NCBI GenBank assembly: GCA_016721565.1
Contig: JADKHW010000017.1
Span: forward strand, 1 to 59,663
DNA length: 59,663 bases
DNA from: a bacterium
Lineage (GTDB): Bacteria > Electryoneota > RPQS01
Direction of reading: 5' to 3'
In this document: positions 38,710 through 48,684 of the stretch, piece after piece
Position numbering within the stretch: position 1 is the first letter of the stretch
Layout: every line of letters starts with the position of its first letter
Translations under genes and position numbers: made by a program
Notes under the pieces: model-generated
The model's database searches: none
Told to the model about the DNA's origin: nothing
Seen by the model: only the letters and a program-made list of their open reading frames with translations

Positions 38710-40041
38710 CTATTTCTTCTTCTTGGGAGAAAGGATAGGAGCAAGGGCATCCACCATCGTGGGTGTGCCGATCTCTTGCAGTTCGTATTGCACACGGACG
38801 TGCGGCTTGGTGATTTTAATCACTCGGCCCAAGTCAATCGGAGTTGCGATGATGACCGAATCCACTTTGGCTTTGGTGATGGTGGCTTCGAGATCTTTCA
38901 TCTGCTTGTCACCATAGCCCATCGCGGGAAGCAACGTGCCGATTTCCGGATAGGTCTTGAAGGTGTCTGCGATTGAACCCACTGCATAGGGGCGCGGATC
39001 CACCATCTCGGCGGCGCCGTATTTTTTCGCGGCTACGACGCCCGCGCCATACTTCATTTCGCCGTGCGTGCAGGTTGGGCCGTCTTCGATAACCAAGACG
39101 CGCTTGCCGCGAATCAGCTCAGGCTTCTCGACCATGATCGGCGAAGCGGCATCAATCACCATGGCTTTGGGATTGTATTTCTCGATGTTGCCGCGAAGCT
39201 GCTGCATTTGCTCCAAAGACGCGCTGTCAACCTTGTTGATGACAATCACGTCGGCCATGCGGAAGTTAGTCTCACCGGGATAGTAGGACATCTCGTTGCC
39301 GGCACGGAGCGGTTCTGCGACGGTGATGTAGATATCTGGTTTGTAGAACGGTAAATCGTTATTGCCGCCATCCCACAAAATCACATCGGCTTCTTTTTCG
39401 GCTTCGCGAAGAATTTTTTCGTAATCCACACCTGCGTAAATTACTTGGCCGCGCGCAATGTGCGGTTCGTACTCTTCCATCTCTTCGATGGTGCATTTAT
39501 GCTTTTTCAGATCAGAGATGGCACCGAAGCGCTGGACGATTTGCTTGGACAGATCGCCATAGGGCATGGGGTGGCGAATCGCGACAACCTTCTTGCCAGC
39601 GGCTTTCAGAATTTCAGCCACGCGGCGAGTGGTTTGGGATTTACCGGCGCCTGTGCGAACGGCACAAATTGCCACGACAGGCTTGGTGGATTTGATCATC
39701 GTGTCGCGGCCACCGACTAACTTGAAGTTTGCTCCGGCGGCAAGAATACGCGAGGCCCAATGCATAACGTACTCATGCTTGACATCGCTAAACGAAAAGA
39801 CGACTTCGTCAATCTGATGTTTTTCGATCAGACTTTCGAGTTCGTCTTGCGGATGGATTGGAATTCCCTTGGGGTATAGTTTACCGGCGAGCACCGCAGG
39901 GTATTTGCGGTCGTCAATGCCGGGGATTTGAGCGGCGGTAAAGGCGACGACGTCGAACATTTCGTTGTCGCGATATACGGTGTTAAAATTATGGAAGTCG
40001 CGACCGGCGGCGCCTTGGATGATGGTTTTGATGCGTTTCAT
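38710..40041 (-). CDS. GTPase related to cyclic 2,3-diphosphoglycerate synthetase
   Basis: 443 residues from ATG 40041. A Rossmann-like N-terminal third (FHNFNTVYRDNEMFDVVAFT, YPKGIPIHP) is followed by a P-loop domain with ICAVRTGAGKSQTTR (about 123-137), ILWDGGNNDLPF and VIVINKVD. This is the COG2403 family, similar to archaeal cyclic 2,3-diphosphoglycerate synthetase but widespread in bacteria that lack that solute. The substrate is unknown. It lies downstream of arginine deiminase on the same strand with 79 bases between, so possibly co-transcribed. The C-terminus ends in four lysines. Confidence 0.85.
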   Translation of the reverse strand: MKRIKTIIQGAAGRDFHNFNTVYRDNEMFDVVAFTAAQIPGIDDRKYPAVLAGKLYPKGIPIHPQDELESLIEKHQIDEVVFSFSDVKHEYVMHWASRILAAGANFKLVGGRDTMIKSTKPVVAICAVRTGAGKSQTTRRVAEILKAAGKKVVAIRHPMPYGDLSKQIVQRFGAISDLKKHKCTIEEMEEYEPHIARGQVIYAGVDYEKILREAEKEADVILWDGGNNDLPFYKPDIYITVAEPLRAGNEMSYYPGETNFRMADVIVINKVDSASLEQMQQLRGNIEKYNPKAMVIDAASPIMVEKPELIRGKRVLVIEDGPTCTHGEMKYGAGVVAAKKYGAAEMVDPRPYAVGSIADTFKTYPEIGTLLPAMGYGDKQMKDLEATITKAKVDSVIIATPIDLGRVIKITKPHVRVQYELQEIGTPTMVDALAPILSPKKKK

Positions 40042-40120
40042 GACAAAGTAAGAAATAGGAAATGGGAAATATGAAAAGTCGGAAATGTTTGGACTAAAGA
40101 TTCGGTCGGGTTGGCTTCGC

Positions 40121-41287
40121 TTAACCCGACTGGCGGCGCACCAGCGGCATGGACATGCAGCGGGGGCCGCCTAAGCCGCGGACCAACTCGCTGCCGGGGA
40201 TTTCTAAAACCTCGACGCCGTTGTCGCGGAGCGCTTTGTTTGTGTGAATGTTGCGCTCGTATGAGATGACAACATTGGGAGCAAGTGCAAGCATGTTGGA
40301 ACCTGCGCTTCTTTGCTCGCGCGCGGCGTAGCGTAAATCGCCGTTGGCGGTTCTGATGATATTGAGCGGTTCGCCGAGTTCGTCTTTCAGGATATCAATC
40401 AGCGTGCGCTTTTCGCGTTTGACGTTGGGCTTGCCGTCGTCAGCGGCTTCGTAGCATCTTACGGACGGGCTGTGCTCAATCACCAAGGGGAAGAAGACAA
40501 CGCTCTTGGGGCCGACGATGGTGAAGACGGTGTCGAGATGCATGTACACACGTTCGGGCGGAATCTCAACTTCGTAAACGCGCTTGGCTTTGCCTTGACG
40601 GAAGAGATTTGCGGCGAGCAGTGCAATGGTCTCGGTGCGCGTGCGCTCGCTTCGTCCTACAGCAATGGCATCTTCGTTAATAACGATGATGTCGCCGCCT
40701 TCGATGGTGTAGGGGCGGGCTTCAAGATCGCTGGCACCGAAGATGAACTTTGTGCCTGCAAACGACGGGTGCAATTCGAGCACGGTGTGTGTGACCCAAG
40801 TTTCTCTGATGCGCGCGGGATAGTGCGCATTGCAGGAAATGACTTCATCGCGAAAAACCATAGCGGGATCGCGGGTGAAGTATGAGTTGGGGCTTGGGTC
40901 GATTAAGAATCTATCGTGGTGAACCGTCAAGTCTTCAGTTGATTCGTGTGTGACGGTAGCGAACTCGCGCTCAGTTAGACCTTCAAAGACGACACGAGCA
41001 ATATCATCGGGCGAGAACTTATCGAGAATCGGTTGCGCGAGCGCGGGATTGTGATTTAGGTCACATGCTTCGCGTACAAGACGCTCTCGGCCCGCTTCGG
41101 TGGCAATGACATCGGCAACGAGATCGGCAAGCAGGAGAACTTCCACACCGAGTTCCCGCATTGCTATGCAGAAGACGGCATGTTCATTTTGCATCTGCTG
41201 CAAGTAGGGGATGTCTTCCATCAAGAAGCCTTGCACATTGCCGGGGGTTAGCCGGTCAAGTTCGGAGCCGGGGCGATGGACAACCAC
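40121..41287 (-). CDS. arcA: Arginine deiminase (N-terminus uncertain)
   Basis: Hydrolyses arginine to citrulline and ammonia. Conserved sites: NSYFTRDPAMVF, TIEGGDIIV, the HLDTVFTIV histidine and the nucleophile Cys in GGPRCMSMPL at the C-terminus. GTG 41287 is the first start in this frame, but coding clearly continues upstream in frame (about 30 codons, including RIQLDIRNEFDPLKVVV), with no start before a TGA. TTG near 41383 in another frame would give MSIIKQE, so an indel near the N-terminus is likely. No arcB or carbamate kinase is in the window, so the rest of the pathway must lie elsewhere or the enzyme acts alone. Confidence 0.93.
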   Translation of the reverse strand: MVVHRPGSELDRLTPGNVQGFLMEDIPYLQQMQNEHAVFCIAMRELGVEVLLLADLVADVIATEAGRERLVREACDLNHNPALAQPILDKFSPDDIARVVFEGLTEREFATVTHESTEDLTVHHDRFLIDPSPNSYFTRDPAMVFRDEVISCNAHYPARIRETWVTHTVLELHPSFAGTKFIFGASDLEARPYTIEGGDIIVINEDAIAVGRSERTRTETIALLAANLFRQGKAKRVYEVEIPPERVYMHLDTVFTIVGPKSVVFFPLVIEHSPSVRCYEAADDGKPNVKREKRTLIDILKDELGEPLNIIRTANGDLRYAAREQRSAGSNMLALAPNVVISYERNIHTNKALRDNGVEVLEIPGSELVRGLGGPRCMSMPLVRRQSG

Positions 41288-41474
41288 GACCTTCAGGGGG
41301 TCGAATTCGTTGCGGATGTCAAGTTGAATGCGTTGCAGAAAGCCCTCGCGGCAATACCGACTATTCTTGCTTAATAATGCTCAATTTAGGGAGATTTGAC
41401 GTGGGATTCAAGGCAGGCAGATTCCGGCGGGTCTGAGACCTTTCACAACTGCGCTTAATCCCCGCTGGCGTCGC

Positions 41475-42520
41475 TTACGTTCCCAGCAGTTTGGCGAGTT
41501 CGGTGATTGCACGGCCCTCCCAGAGGGCGGCTTGGTCAACCATTTTAGCGGCTTCTTGTCGGCGGCGGGAGTCACGCCAGTGGTTTACGTTGGTGTCTGG
41601 GCCGCGCAGGGATTTACCGTGCTCTTGACGCTCGTAAACACGGCCAAGATGCTTGGCAAACTCCTGCCACGAGGCGGCAGATTGGCCGAAGTTAGTGCTG
41701 GCTTTGGACAGGACTTGGCGAGGTTTTCCGCCGAAACGGGGGGCTAAGCGGTCAAGGAATTGGTGAATGTGCGTACGGGCGTGGATCTGACGGTATAAAA
41801 GCGGTCCCATCCAACTTGGGGCTTCGGGGCCGGTGAAATCCACTTCGGGATTGCGTAGATCATCAGCAAAGCTCTTGTAGGCGGACAAGCCAATATCTAC
41901 ACCGTCAATGGGTTCGTGCCGCCAATTCGCAATGGTGCGGCGGACAACCAAGGGGAGCAAGGCCATCCAGTCGGGGTCAGGGTACTCGACGTAGTTAACG
42001 CGCAAAAGGCTGTTTCCCTCGTCCATTTGCAACCGCCAGTCGTGTAGGTCACACTCGGGCCGGGAGAGGGTTTCGTCAGGCAGACGGTGTTCGATACGGA
42101 GAACTTTGAGGTCTGCCTCGAAGGAGGTCTTTTCATAACCGAAGACGAGCATGGGCTGGCGGAAGCGGGCGAGGAACAACGCACCGTCATCGAGCCACTC
42201 CTGCGCGATCTCAAAGGCCTTCAGGGAGGAGGACGGGGTGATTTCCGTCCAAGTTATTCCGAGAGCGCGGGAAAGGGAATCGAGCGGGCGGATGGTGTAT
42301 TTGTCAACGGCACGCAAGGGATCTCTTGAATAGACGAATTGGAGGGCTTGGCCGCTCAGGACCTCGGTGTCTCCCAGCCCAGGCGGATGCCCTGTTTGGC
42401 AAGAAGCACCCATAGACCAAAGCCCAACGCAGGTTCAGTTTCTCCAGCGGTTTGCCGGAGGGATTTCAACTGACCCGGGTAGTCTTTGACGTAAATTTCG
42501 GTTTTTGAGCGGGTTGCCAT
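41475..42520 (-). CDS. Protein of unknown function, frameshifted
   Basis: About 345 residues from ATG 42520. The first 53 codons (MATRSKTEIYVKDYPGQL, ALGFGLWVLLAKQGIRLGW) are in one frame and the rest continues in another from about 42370 to 41475. Readable features: FEIAQEWLDDGALFLARF, VVRRTIANWRHEPIDG, LSAYKSFADDLRNPE and a His-rich helix (RQIHARTHIHQFLDRL). The layout vaguely recalls BtrH/C39-like proteins with a C-terminal helical DUF4872 part, but I would not assign it. It precedes arcA on the same strand. Confidence 0.6.
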
Positions 42521-42636
42521 GCAAATAGGATACGAAAGCTGGGCGAGAGACTCAAGGGGGAAACTTTGAGGGGTGAGGTCTGGGGATGAAAAAGGGCTTG
42601 CTTGCGCTTGGCCCCTCTTGAACTGACGCAAGAAGT

Positions 42637-43911
42637 TTAGAAGGTGGCTACGATTTGAACTAAGCCTTGGTTGTTCTCGGATTCTGAATCTGTTCTGAAT
42701 TCGGAGCGAAGTTCGAGACCGTTGCCGAGATAAGCACCGCCACCGAGGCTCAGGTCGTTATGGGGTTCAAAATCACTTCCCTCGATATGATCAACTCGTG
42801 ACAACGCGAAAAAGTGGCCAAGTTCTTTGATGCCTTGGAAATAAAAGCCGCGGTGATCTAATGCGACTCCTGCAACGTCTTCTTGCAAGACAATACCTTC
42901 GGCAGTAAATGACCATGTGCCTTGCGTGACAACAGCATGTCCCCCGAACATTAGCATGGCGGGTGAGCCGTTATTTAGCCAGCCGAGCGCACATGAACCG
43001 CCGCAGCGCAAGGAGTTCGTTAAGTTGAGATTCAAGCGAGTGCCGCCGGAGACATTCACCTCGTCCGTGGGATCATCGATATCGGTGTTTGATTGCAAAG
43101 AGAATCCGCGCACAGTCCACGCATCGAGGCTGGCATTCTTGAAGCTCCAATTGGATGCGAGACCGACATCGTTCCAACAACCATGTGTTGATGCAACGAT
43201 TTCCGGCGTAGAGATTGTCTTTCGCGAATTGGATGCGTAACACTTGACGTCTTCACCGAACGGCGCGTCAAATTGCCCTGCGAAGGCAGTCCAGCTTTTC
43301 AAACGCGAATCAGATGTTTCTGCTTCTGGTTTGATTTGATAGCTGATTTGTGCTACGCCGACTTGAAAGGTCTCGTCATAGATGATACCTAAGGATGCGG
43401 CGGCGCGGTCATTGATATCTTTGGCAAGATCGACTTCAACTTGATTGAGATGGGCATTGTTGCCCAACTCTGAAGTCGAATTGGTTTCGTAAACGGCATC
43501 CATGAAACCGGAGATTTCCAAACCGGCATCATCAGAAAGGTCATTTGACAGAGAGAACAACGAGGTTTGCGCGGTGTCTTGTCCAGCACGCGGAATATAG
43601 GCCGGGCCGCTACGGCTGGCTAAGACATCGTCAGAAATGTATGCGACGCTACTGTTGAGTTGATCATTCAGAAAGAGTACTCTTGCTTGCAAGCTATCTA
43701 ACAAGTGAGTGAACTCTTGGCGCTGCGATGCAGAGGCCTCGGAGTTGTCGATAACCTGTTGAAGTAAGGTGATTTTCGAGGTTAGCAGGTCAATGCGGGC
43801 ATGCAGATCAAGCATGGTGCTGGACTCTACATTCGACGGTTCACTTGCCCTTGCCGTCAAGGCTCCAAGCGCAAATATAAAAGCGCATGTTAAGTAAAAT
43901 ACACGATTCAT
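42637..43911 (-). CDS. Porin-like outer-membrane protein with N-terminal coiled coil
   Basis: 424 residues from ATG 43911, with a signal peptide ending ARA. A helical heptad region follows (about 30-85: LDLHARIDLLTSKITLLQQ, LDSLQARVLFLNDQL), then a barrel beginning ISGFMDAVYETN and ending VQIVATF. The plan (short coiled coil then 16-18 strands with a final Phe) is that of trimeric porins that bind peptidoglycan through the N-terminal helix. Four Cys in two pairs (CYAS, HGC, RCGGSC) may form loop disulfides. Substrate unknown. Confidence 0.75.
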   Translation of the reverse strand: MNRVFYLTCAFIFALGALTARASEPSNVESSTMLDLHARIDLLTSKITLLQQVIDNSEASASQRQEFTHLLDSLQARVLFLNDQLNSSVAYISDDVLASRSGPAYIPRAGQDTAQTSLFSLSNDLSDDAGLEISGFMDAVYETNSTSELGNNAHLNQVEVDLAKDINDRAAASLGIIYDETFQVGVAQISYQIKPEAETSDSRLKSWTAFAGQFDAPFGEDVKCYASNSRKTISTPEIVASTHGCWNDVGLASNWSFKNASLDAWTVRGFSLQSNTDIDDPTDEVNVSGGTRLNLNLTNSLRCGGSCALGWLNNGSPAMLMFGGHAVVTQGTWSFTAEGIVLQEDVAGVALDHRGFYFQGIKELGHFFALSRVDHIEGSDFEPHNDLSLGGGAYLGNGLELRSEFRTDSESENNQGLVQIVATF

Positions 43912-44183
43912 AAATATACCCAAATTTACTGCGGCGATGGCAAATAGCTCAAAATAAAAAACACTGGACCAAGTACACCATATTGTGGTGGCTGTGGCAC
44001 GGTTTTGTTCCTGCCTGTAGCCATTATTGCAATAAGCGAACCGAGATAGCCTCGAACGGTCATTTTCAGGCAAAGGGTCAGGCGAATAGGGGTTTTGTTA
44101 CTTATTCTTGAAAACCGCACATATTTATTTGTCTGACCCCACATTTTGACTTGCCAGCGGGGTTTTTCCTCCGTAAATTATAG

Positions 44184-44199
44184 GTTCAAACTGTTGAAC
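44184..44199. promoter_or_regulatory. Palindromic operator-like site upstream of the subtilisin
   Basis: GTTCAA, ACTG, TTGAAC. It lies 30 bases before the subtilisin start in the 318-bp divergent spacer 43912-44229. No clear -35/-10 pair is visible, so regulation is conjecture. Confidence 0.35.
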
Positions 44200-44229
44200 T
44201 TAGCCGACCTTGTGTCTGGAGACTAAAGC

Positions 44230-46640
44230 ATGTCCCGCCGATTGATTTACTTGTTTTTATTGACTGCGTGTCTGTATAGTTTTGCCCAAGCCGCTCCTGC
44301 TGTTGTGCAGGGACAGGCGTTGGTACGCTTTGCCGAACCGACTTCTCTTGCGCAGGCGCAGGCGGAGTTCAATGCGAATGAATTTCGTGTTGACAAGGTG
44401 TTGGTGAAAAAGCTCGATATTTATCTTGTGAAATTTGATGAGAAGCTCAGTGTCGATATGGCTGTCGAGATGCTCAAGGGCAATCCGAAACTGATGTGGG
44501 CACAGGCGGATCATATTGCGTCGCCGCGTTTGACTCCGAACGATCCGAGCTTTTCAACACAATGGGATTGGAATCAGGCGAATGATCACGACGTGGACGC
44601 TCCTGAAGCTTGGGATATTTCGACGGGCGGAGGCGATTGTAGACGGCGGCTGCCTGTTGACGCATGCAGATTTGGCTGCGAACATCTGGCAGAACACGGC
44701 TGAAGTGAACGGCGTCAATGGTGTAGATGACGACGGCAACGGCTATGTTGATGACAAGAACGGCTGGGACGCATTTGCGAACGACGGCACGATCCCGACT
44801 GATAATCACGGTACGCATGTTTCGGGGACTGTTGGTGCAGTTTCAAATAACGGCAGTATGGTAGCCGGAACGAATTGGAATGTGAAGCTGATGGAAGTGG
44901 CGGCATCGAGCAGTCAAACATCGGTGATTTCGATTGGCTACGGCTATGTACTGGATCAGAAGACGCTGTGGTGGACAAGCGGTGGGACGCAGGGCGCAAA
45001 TGTGGTTTCGACTAATTCAAGTTTTGGTGTTGATCTCGCATTTTGTACTTCGGGAACGTATCCTGTGTGGAACGATCTTTACAACGCGATGGGGGAGGTA
45101 GGGATTCTCTCAGCATGCGCGACGGCGAATGCAAATTACAATGTCGACACACAAGGTGACGTGCCCACAAGTTGCTCCAGTCCCTATATGGTTTCGGTGA
45201 CGAATACCACGAGTTCAGACGGCAAGAACAGCAGTTGCGGCTACGGCGCGACAACGATTGACTTAGGTGCGCCGGGGACTTCGATTATCAGCACGACATC
45301 AAATGGCTCGACAGGCTCATTGACTGGAACTTCGATGTCCACACCGCATGTTGCCGGAGCAGTTGCTTTGATGCATGCGGCGGCGAGTGTCGGATTTTAT
45401 AACTACTACAATTTGTATCCGGACTCGGGAGCATTGGCTTTGAAGCAGATGCTCTTAGACGGTACGGATCCGATTGCTGCGCTGGCCGGAATCACGGTTT
45501 CGGGTGGACGATTGAATCTTTACAATTCATGTTTGGCGATTTCGCAGTTTGTTGGCCCGAATCCGAATGAGCCGTTTGTTTCGCTTGTCTCAGCGACGCA
45601 AAGTTGCAACGTTGTCCACAACGGATACGAATGTTACGATTACCGATGCAACGAGTGCGATGGGGAATATTCTTTTCAGCACTACGGTCGACAATAGCGG
45701 AGACGTGTTTGCGGCGACTCTCGGACTTACAGCGCCACTTGATCATACGACTGATTTTACGCTGACGGTGACTGCGGACAGCGGTTACTCGGTTGAGTTG
45801 GGCTTCACGCTTGATTCAAATCCGAAGGTTGCATACTTCTCTGAGAATTGCGAAAGCGGCGCAAACGGTTGGACGCACGGGCCGGTGACATGGGCCGTTG
45901 ATCAGTGGCATTTGTCAACGGAGCAGAATCACTCCGCGACGACTGCGTGGAAGTGCGGCGATAGCGGTGCGGGAAACTATGCAGTGTCGCAAGATGCGGG
46001 TTTGACTTCACCGCCGATTGCTATTACCGAGCAGAGTGAACTTAGATATTGGTACAATCTCAATAGCGAGACGTCTTCGCAATATCCTGATTCGGCTTAT
46101 GACGGAGGTAACGTGTGGATTTCGGTGAACGGCGGAGCTTATACTTTGATTACTCCGATTGGTGACTATCCGAAAGACTTCAGATATTTGTCTGGCAGCG
46201 GCAATCCAGTGACAGGGCCGCAACCGGGCGCGCCGTGTTATGCAGGTATCGTGACTTTGTGGACGGAAGCGACTTTTGATTTGTCTGCTTATGCCGGATC
46301 GACCGTGCAATTCAGATGGAGATTCTCAACGGATGCCGGAACGACACGCGAAGGCTGGTATGTGGATGACATTCGTGTGGTGGGTGCGCCAATTGCGGTT
46401 GAGCCGCCACAGGCTATTGACGGGTTAGTGATTCAATCGGAAGGCAGTGACACGTATTTGTCCTGGCCGCCGTCAGCAACGATCGGTGCTACATACAATG
46501 TTTACATGAGCACGAGTCAAGACGTTGCGCCGATTGATGGAATACTTGTTACACAGACTCCTGATACGTTCTATGTTCACACGGGTGTTGTGGATTTGAA
46601 CGAATATGTGATCTATCAGGTGACGGTAAGCGCTCCGTAA
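44230..46640 (+). CDS. Subtilisin-family (S8) secreted protease, split by two frameshifts
   Basis: About 800 residues from ATG 44230. The signal peptide ends SFA with Gln next; a lipobox-like LTAC inside the hydrophobic stretch is an alternative. A prodomain (VQGQALVRFAEPTSL to DHIASPRL) and the catalytic domain follow: AIVDGG with Asp (a second Gly where Ser is usual), DNHGTHVSG with His and GTSMSTPHVAGA with Ser. After that come Ig-like and Fn3-like domains and a MAM/lectin-like jelly roll (FSENCESGANGWTHG). Frame changes lie near 44635 and 45615. Unlike the other exported proteins it has no T9SS sorting domain at the C-terminus. Confidence 0.88.
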
Positions 46641-46664
46641 GTAGCGTGAGACAAACTCCCCCAA

Positions 46665-46727
46665 AGCGAAGAGTTCGCTGTTTTTCAAACAGCGAAAGCC
46701 CCGATGTTGACCAAACATCGGGGCTTT
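46665..46727 (+). terminator. Tandem terminators after the protease
   Basis: AGCGAA, GAG, TTCGCT plus GTTTTT (46665-46685), then a 14-bp stem AAAGCCCCGATGTT, GACCA and complement (46695-46727) followed by TTC. The 3' part of the first hairpin can also pair with AAACAGCGAA. Confidence 0.88.
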
Positions 46728-46760
46728 TTCTTCCGTGGAGAGATTAGAAGAAGAGTTGCT

Positions 46761-47867
46761 TTAGTATTTCGGGAGAGATGTGTCGATGTGATCGGCCCAG
46801 GCGAGGATTCCGCCTTCGAGGTTGTAGATTTTTTCGAAGCCTGCTGATTTCAATGTGTGCCATGCGCGCGCACTGCGAACACCGCTCCGGCAGGAGATGA
46901 CTAAGTCGCGGTCTTTGTAGGGCAAGAGTTCGTCGATGCGAAAATCGAGTTCGGCGAGCGGTATGTGCACATCTTCGCCGAGGCGCGCGATGTAGAGTTC
47001 TTCAAGATTGCGGACATCGAGTACTATTGGCCGCGAGCCGTTGCCGGTTTGACGGCGCGCGAAAAGTTCGTGAACCGTCATCTCTTTGACTTGAGTTAGA
47101 GCTTGTTCTTCATTGCCGAGACCGCAGAATTGAACGTAGTCGATTGGCTCGGTGATGGTAGGATGCTTGCTGCATAAGGGGCAATCGGGATCGCGCTTCA
47201 GTTCAAATTTCTTGAAAGTGAGGTCAAGTGCATCGAAACGCAAGAGCGTGCCGACTAACGGAGTGCCGATGCCGAGCAACAATTTCAATGCTTCATTGGC
47301 TTGGATCGATCCGACAATGCCGGGCAATACTCCGAGTACGCCGCCTTCGGCGCAGGACGGAACCAATCCGGGCGGTGGCGGTTCGGGATAAAGGCACCGA
47401 TAGCAGGGGCCGTCGGGATCACAGAAAACGGAGATTTGCCCTTCAAAGCGATAGATGCTTGCATAGACGTTGCGCTTGCCGAGAAAATAGCTCACGTCGT
47501 TGACAAGATAGCGCGTGGGAAAATTGTCGGTGCCATCGAGCAGGAGATCGTAGGTTGCACCGATTTCAAGCGCGTTCTCGGCTGTGAAAAATGTTTCGTA
47601 GGTCTCGACGTGAACATGCGGATTCAAGTTCTTGATGAACTCGCGTGCGGATTTCAGTTTTGAAATTCCTACTGTACGGCGGCCATGAATGATTTGACGT
47701 TGCAAGTTTGTTTCATCCACGACGTCTGCATCGACAATGCCGATGCGGCCTACTCCGGCGGCGGCAAGGTATGCAAGCAAAGGAGAGCCTAAGCCGCCTG
47801 CTCCGACGACCAGGACGGAGGCATTCTTGAGTTTGAGTTGGCCTTCCACGCCGACTTCGGGAAGCAA
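46761..47867 (-). CDS. moeZ: MoeZ/MoeB-type sulfurtransferase: E1-like adenylyltransferase with rhodanese domain
   Basis: 368 residues in the frame open from 47867. True coding starts further upstream: EYRQYSRHLLLPEVGVEG is in frame, but no standard start is found, because a palindromic repeat lies there. The adenylation domain has VVGAGGLGSP, the CxxC pairs CYRC and CPLC for zinc, and the CAEGGVLGVLPG cysteine. A rhodanese domain at the C-terminus has the active-site loop SCRSGVRSA. In mycobacteria MoeZ adenylates the C-terminal Gly of CysO and loads sulfur from its rhodanese Cys. It is last in the operon with CysO, JAMM protease and CysM, overlapping the CysO frame by 79 bases. Confidence 0.92.
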   Translation of the reverse strand: MLPEVGVEGQLKLKNASVLVVGAGGLGSPLLAYLAAAGVGRIGIVDADVVDETNLQRQIIHGRRTVGISKLKSAREFIKNLNPHVHVETYETFFTAENALEIGATYDLLLDGTDNFPTRYLVNDVSYFLGKRNVYASIYRFEGQISVFCDPDGPCYRCLYPEPPPPGLVPSCAEGGVLGVLPGIVGSIQANEALKLLLGIGTPLVGTLLRFDALDLTFKKFELKRDPDCPLCSKHPTITEPIDYVQFCGLGNEEQALTQVKEMTVHELFARRQTGNGSRPIVLDVRNLEELYIARLGEDVHIPLAELDFRIDELLPYKDRDLVISCRSGVRSARAWHTLKSAGFEKIYNLEGGILAWADHIDTSLPKY

Positions 47868-48238
47868 CAGATGTCTTGAGTATTGGCGGTATTCTTGGGT
47901 GTGAGTCCAGAAGCCGCCCTCAAGCCCCCCAAATCTGCAGACTGATTTTGGGGGAGACCAGAACCTCCGGCTATAGACGGAACGATGGTTAACTGCGCAC
48001 CATCTTCTAAAGTTGAGTTGTGTTTGTCGGGAAGATTGCGGACATCCTGCGAACCGACATAGACATTGACGAAGCTGCGAAGTTTGCCGTCGCTGTCGAA
48101 GAGATGCTTTTGCAAAGCGGGATAGGCGCTCGTCAGAGCAGTTAGCGCGTCATGCACGGTTGCGGCTTCGAGTGTAACAGAGGCTTGGTCGGCTGTGAAG
48201 CGGCGCAAGACTGTGGGGACGGAAATCGAAACACTCAT
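47789..48238 (-). CDS. cysO: CysO-type ubiquitin-like sulfur carrier with an abnormal C-terminal extension
   Basis: ATG 48238 shares a base with the JAMM stop (TAATG). Residues 1-92 form the beta-grasp carrier: VPTVLRRFT, LRSFVNVYVGSQDVR and LTIVPSIAGG, close to mycobacterial CysO, whose mature end is this GG. Here the frame does not stop after G92 but runs 57 more residues into the MoeZ coding region. The extension starts at a C-rich palindrome (47925-47954). CysO-type carriers accept sulfur as thiocarboxylate and pass it to CysM. Function would require an exposed GG, so either the JAMM protease trims the tail or the stop was lost through insertion or assembly error. Confidence 0.88.
   Translation of the reverse strand: MSVSISVPTVLRRFTADQASVTLEAATVHDALTALTSAYPALQKHLFDSDGKLRSFVNVYVGSQDVRNLPDKHNSTLEDGAQLTIVPSIAGGSGLPQNQSADLGGLRAASGLTPKNTANTQDICCFPKSAWKANSNSRMPPSWSSEQAA
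47925..47954. repeat. C-rich palindrome at the CysO/MoeZ junction
   Basis: CCCCC, AAATC, TGCAGACT, GATTTT and GGGGG form a hairpin about 8 bases after the CysO diglycine codons. Related palindromes lie at 293-322 and 23643-23674. Confidence 0.6.
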
Positions 48239-48684
48239 TAGACGGCAACTCGCTGGTGGGTGATTAGTTTTTCTTCGATGTAACTTTCGCGATCATCAGC
48301 CAACTGATAGCTGCGAATCTCGGCGGGTTTCTTGTTTCGCACGGAGATGATGATGTAGCTATAGAACGGCAGCGCGTGTTCACGGTCAAACTCGGACGGA
48401 ATTGCCGGATGATCGGGATGACTATGATAGAAACCAATCAAGCTGAGATTCAGGTTTTCGGCTCGACGCTCGGCTTCAATGAAATCTTCGGGAGTAATCA
48501 GGAAGCGGCGTTCTTTGTTGTCCTGTCGGCTGTTATCAATTGGAATGACTTCGTGAATGACGCGCTCGTTGTTAATTTCGGTTCCGAATAGAAAGCCGCA
48601 GCACTCTTCGGGATAGGTTTGTTGGCCATGAAATTGAATATCTTCAAGCTGACGGCTGTGCAGGTGCATGATGGGGCGGATCAT
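48238..48684 (-). CDS. JAMM (M67) metalloprotease, Mec+-like
   Basis: 148 residues from ATG 48684, which overlaps the CysM stop by one base (TGATG) behind GGGAGG. TTG 48699 is a poorer start. The zinc-protease signature is complete: the Glu in PEECCGFLFG, then HSHPDHPAIPSEFD (HxHP, Ser, Asp). In Mycobacterium, Mec+ cuts cysteine from the CysO-cysteine adduct. Relatives trim tails from carrier proteins before use. The operon position between CysM and CysO assigns it to this pathway. Confidence 0.9.
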   Translation of the reverse strand: MIRPIMHLHSRQLEDIQFHGQQTYPEECCGFLFGTEINNERVIHEVIPIDNSRQDNKERRFLITPEDFIEAERRAENLNLSLIGFYHSHPDHPAIPSEFDREHALPFYSYIIISVRNKKPAEIRSYQLADDRESYIEEKLITHQRVAV

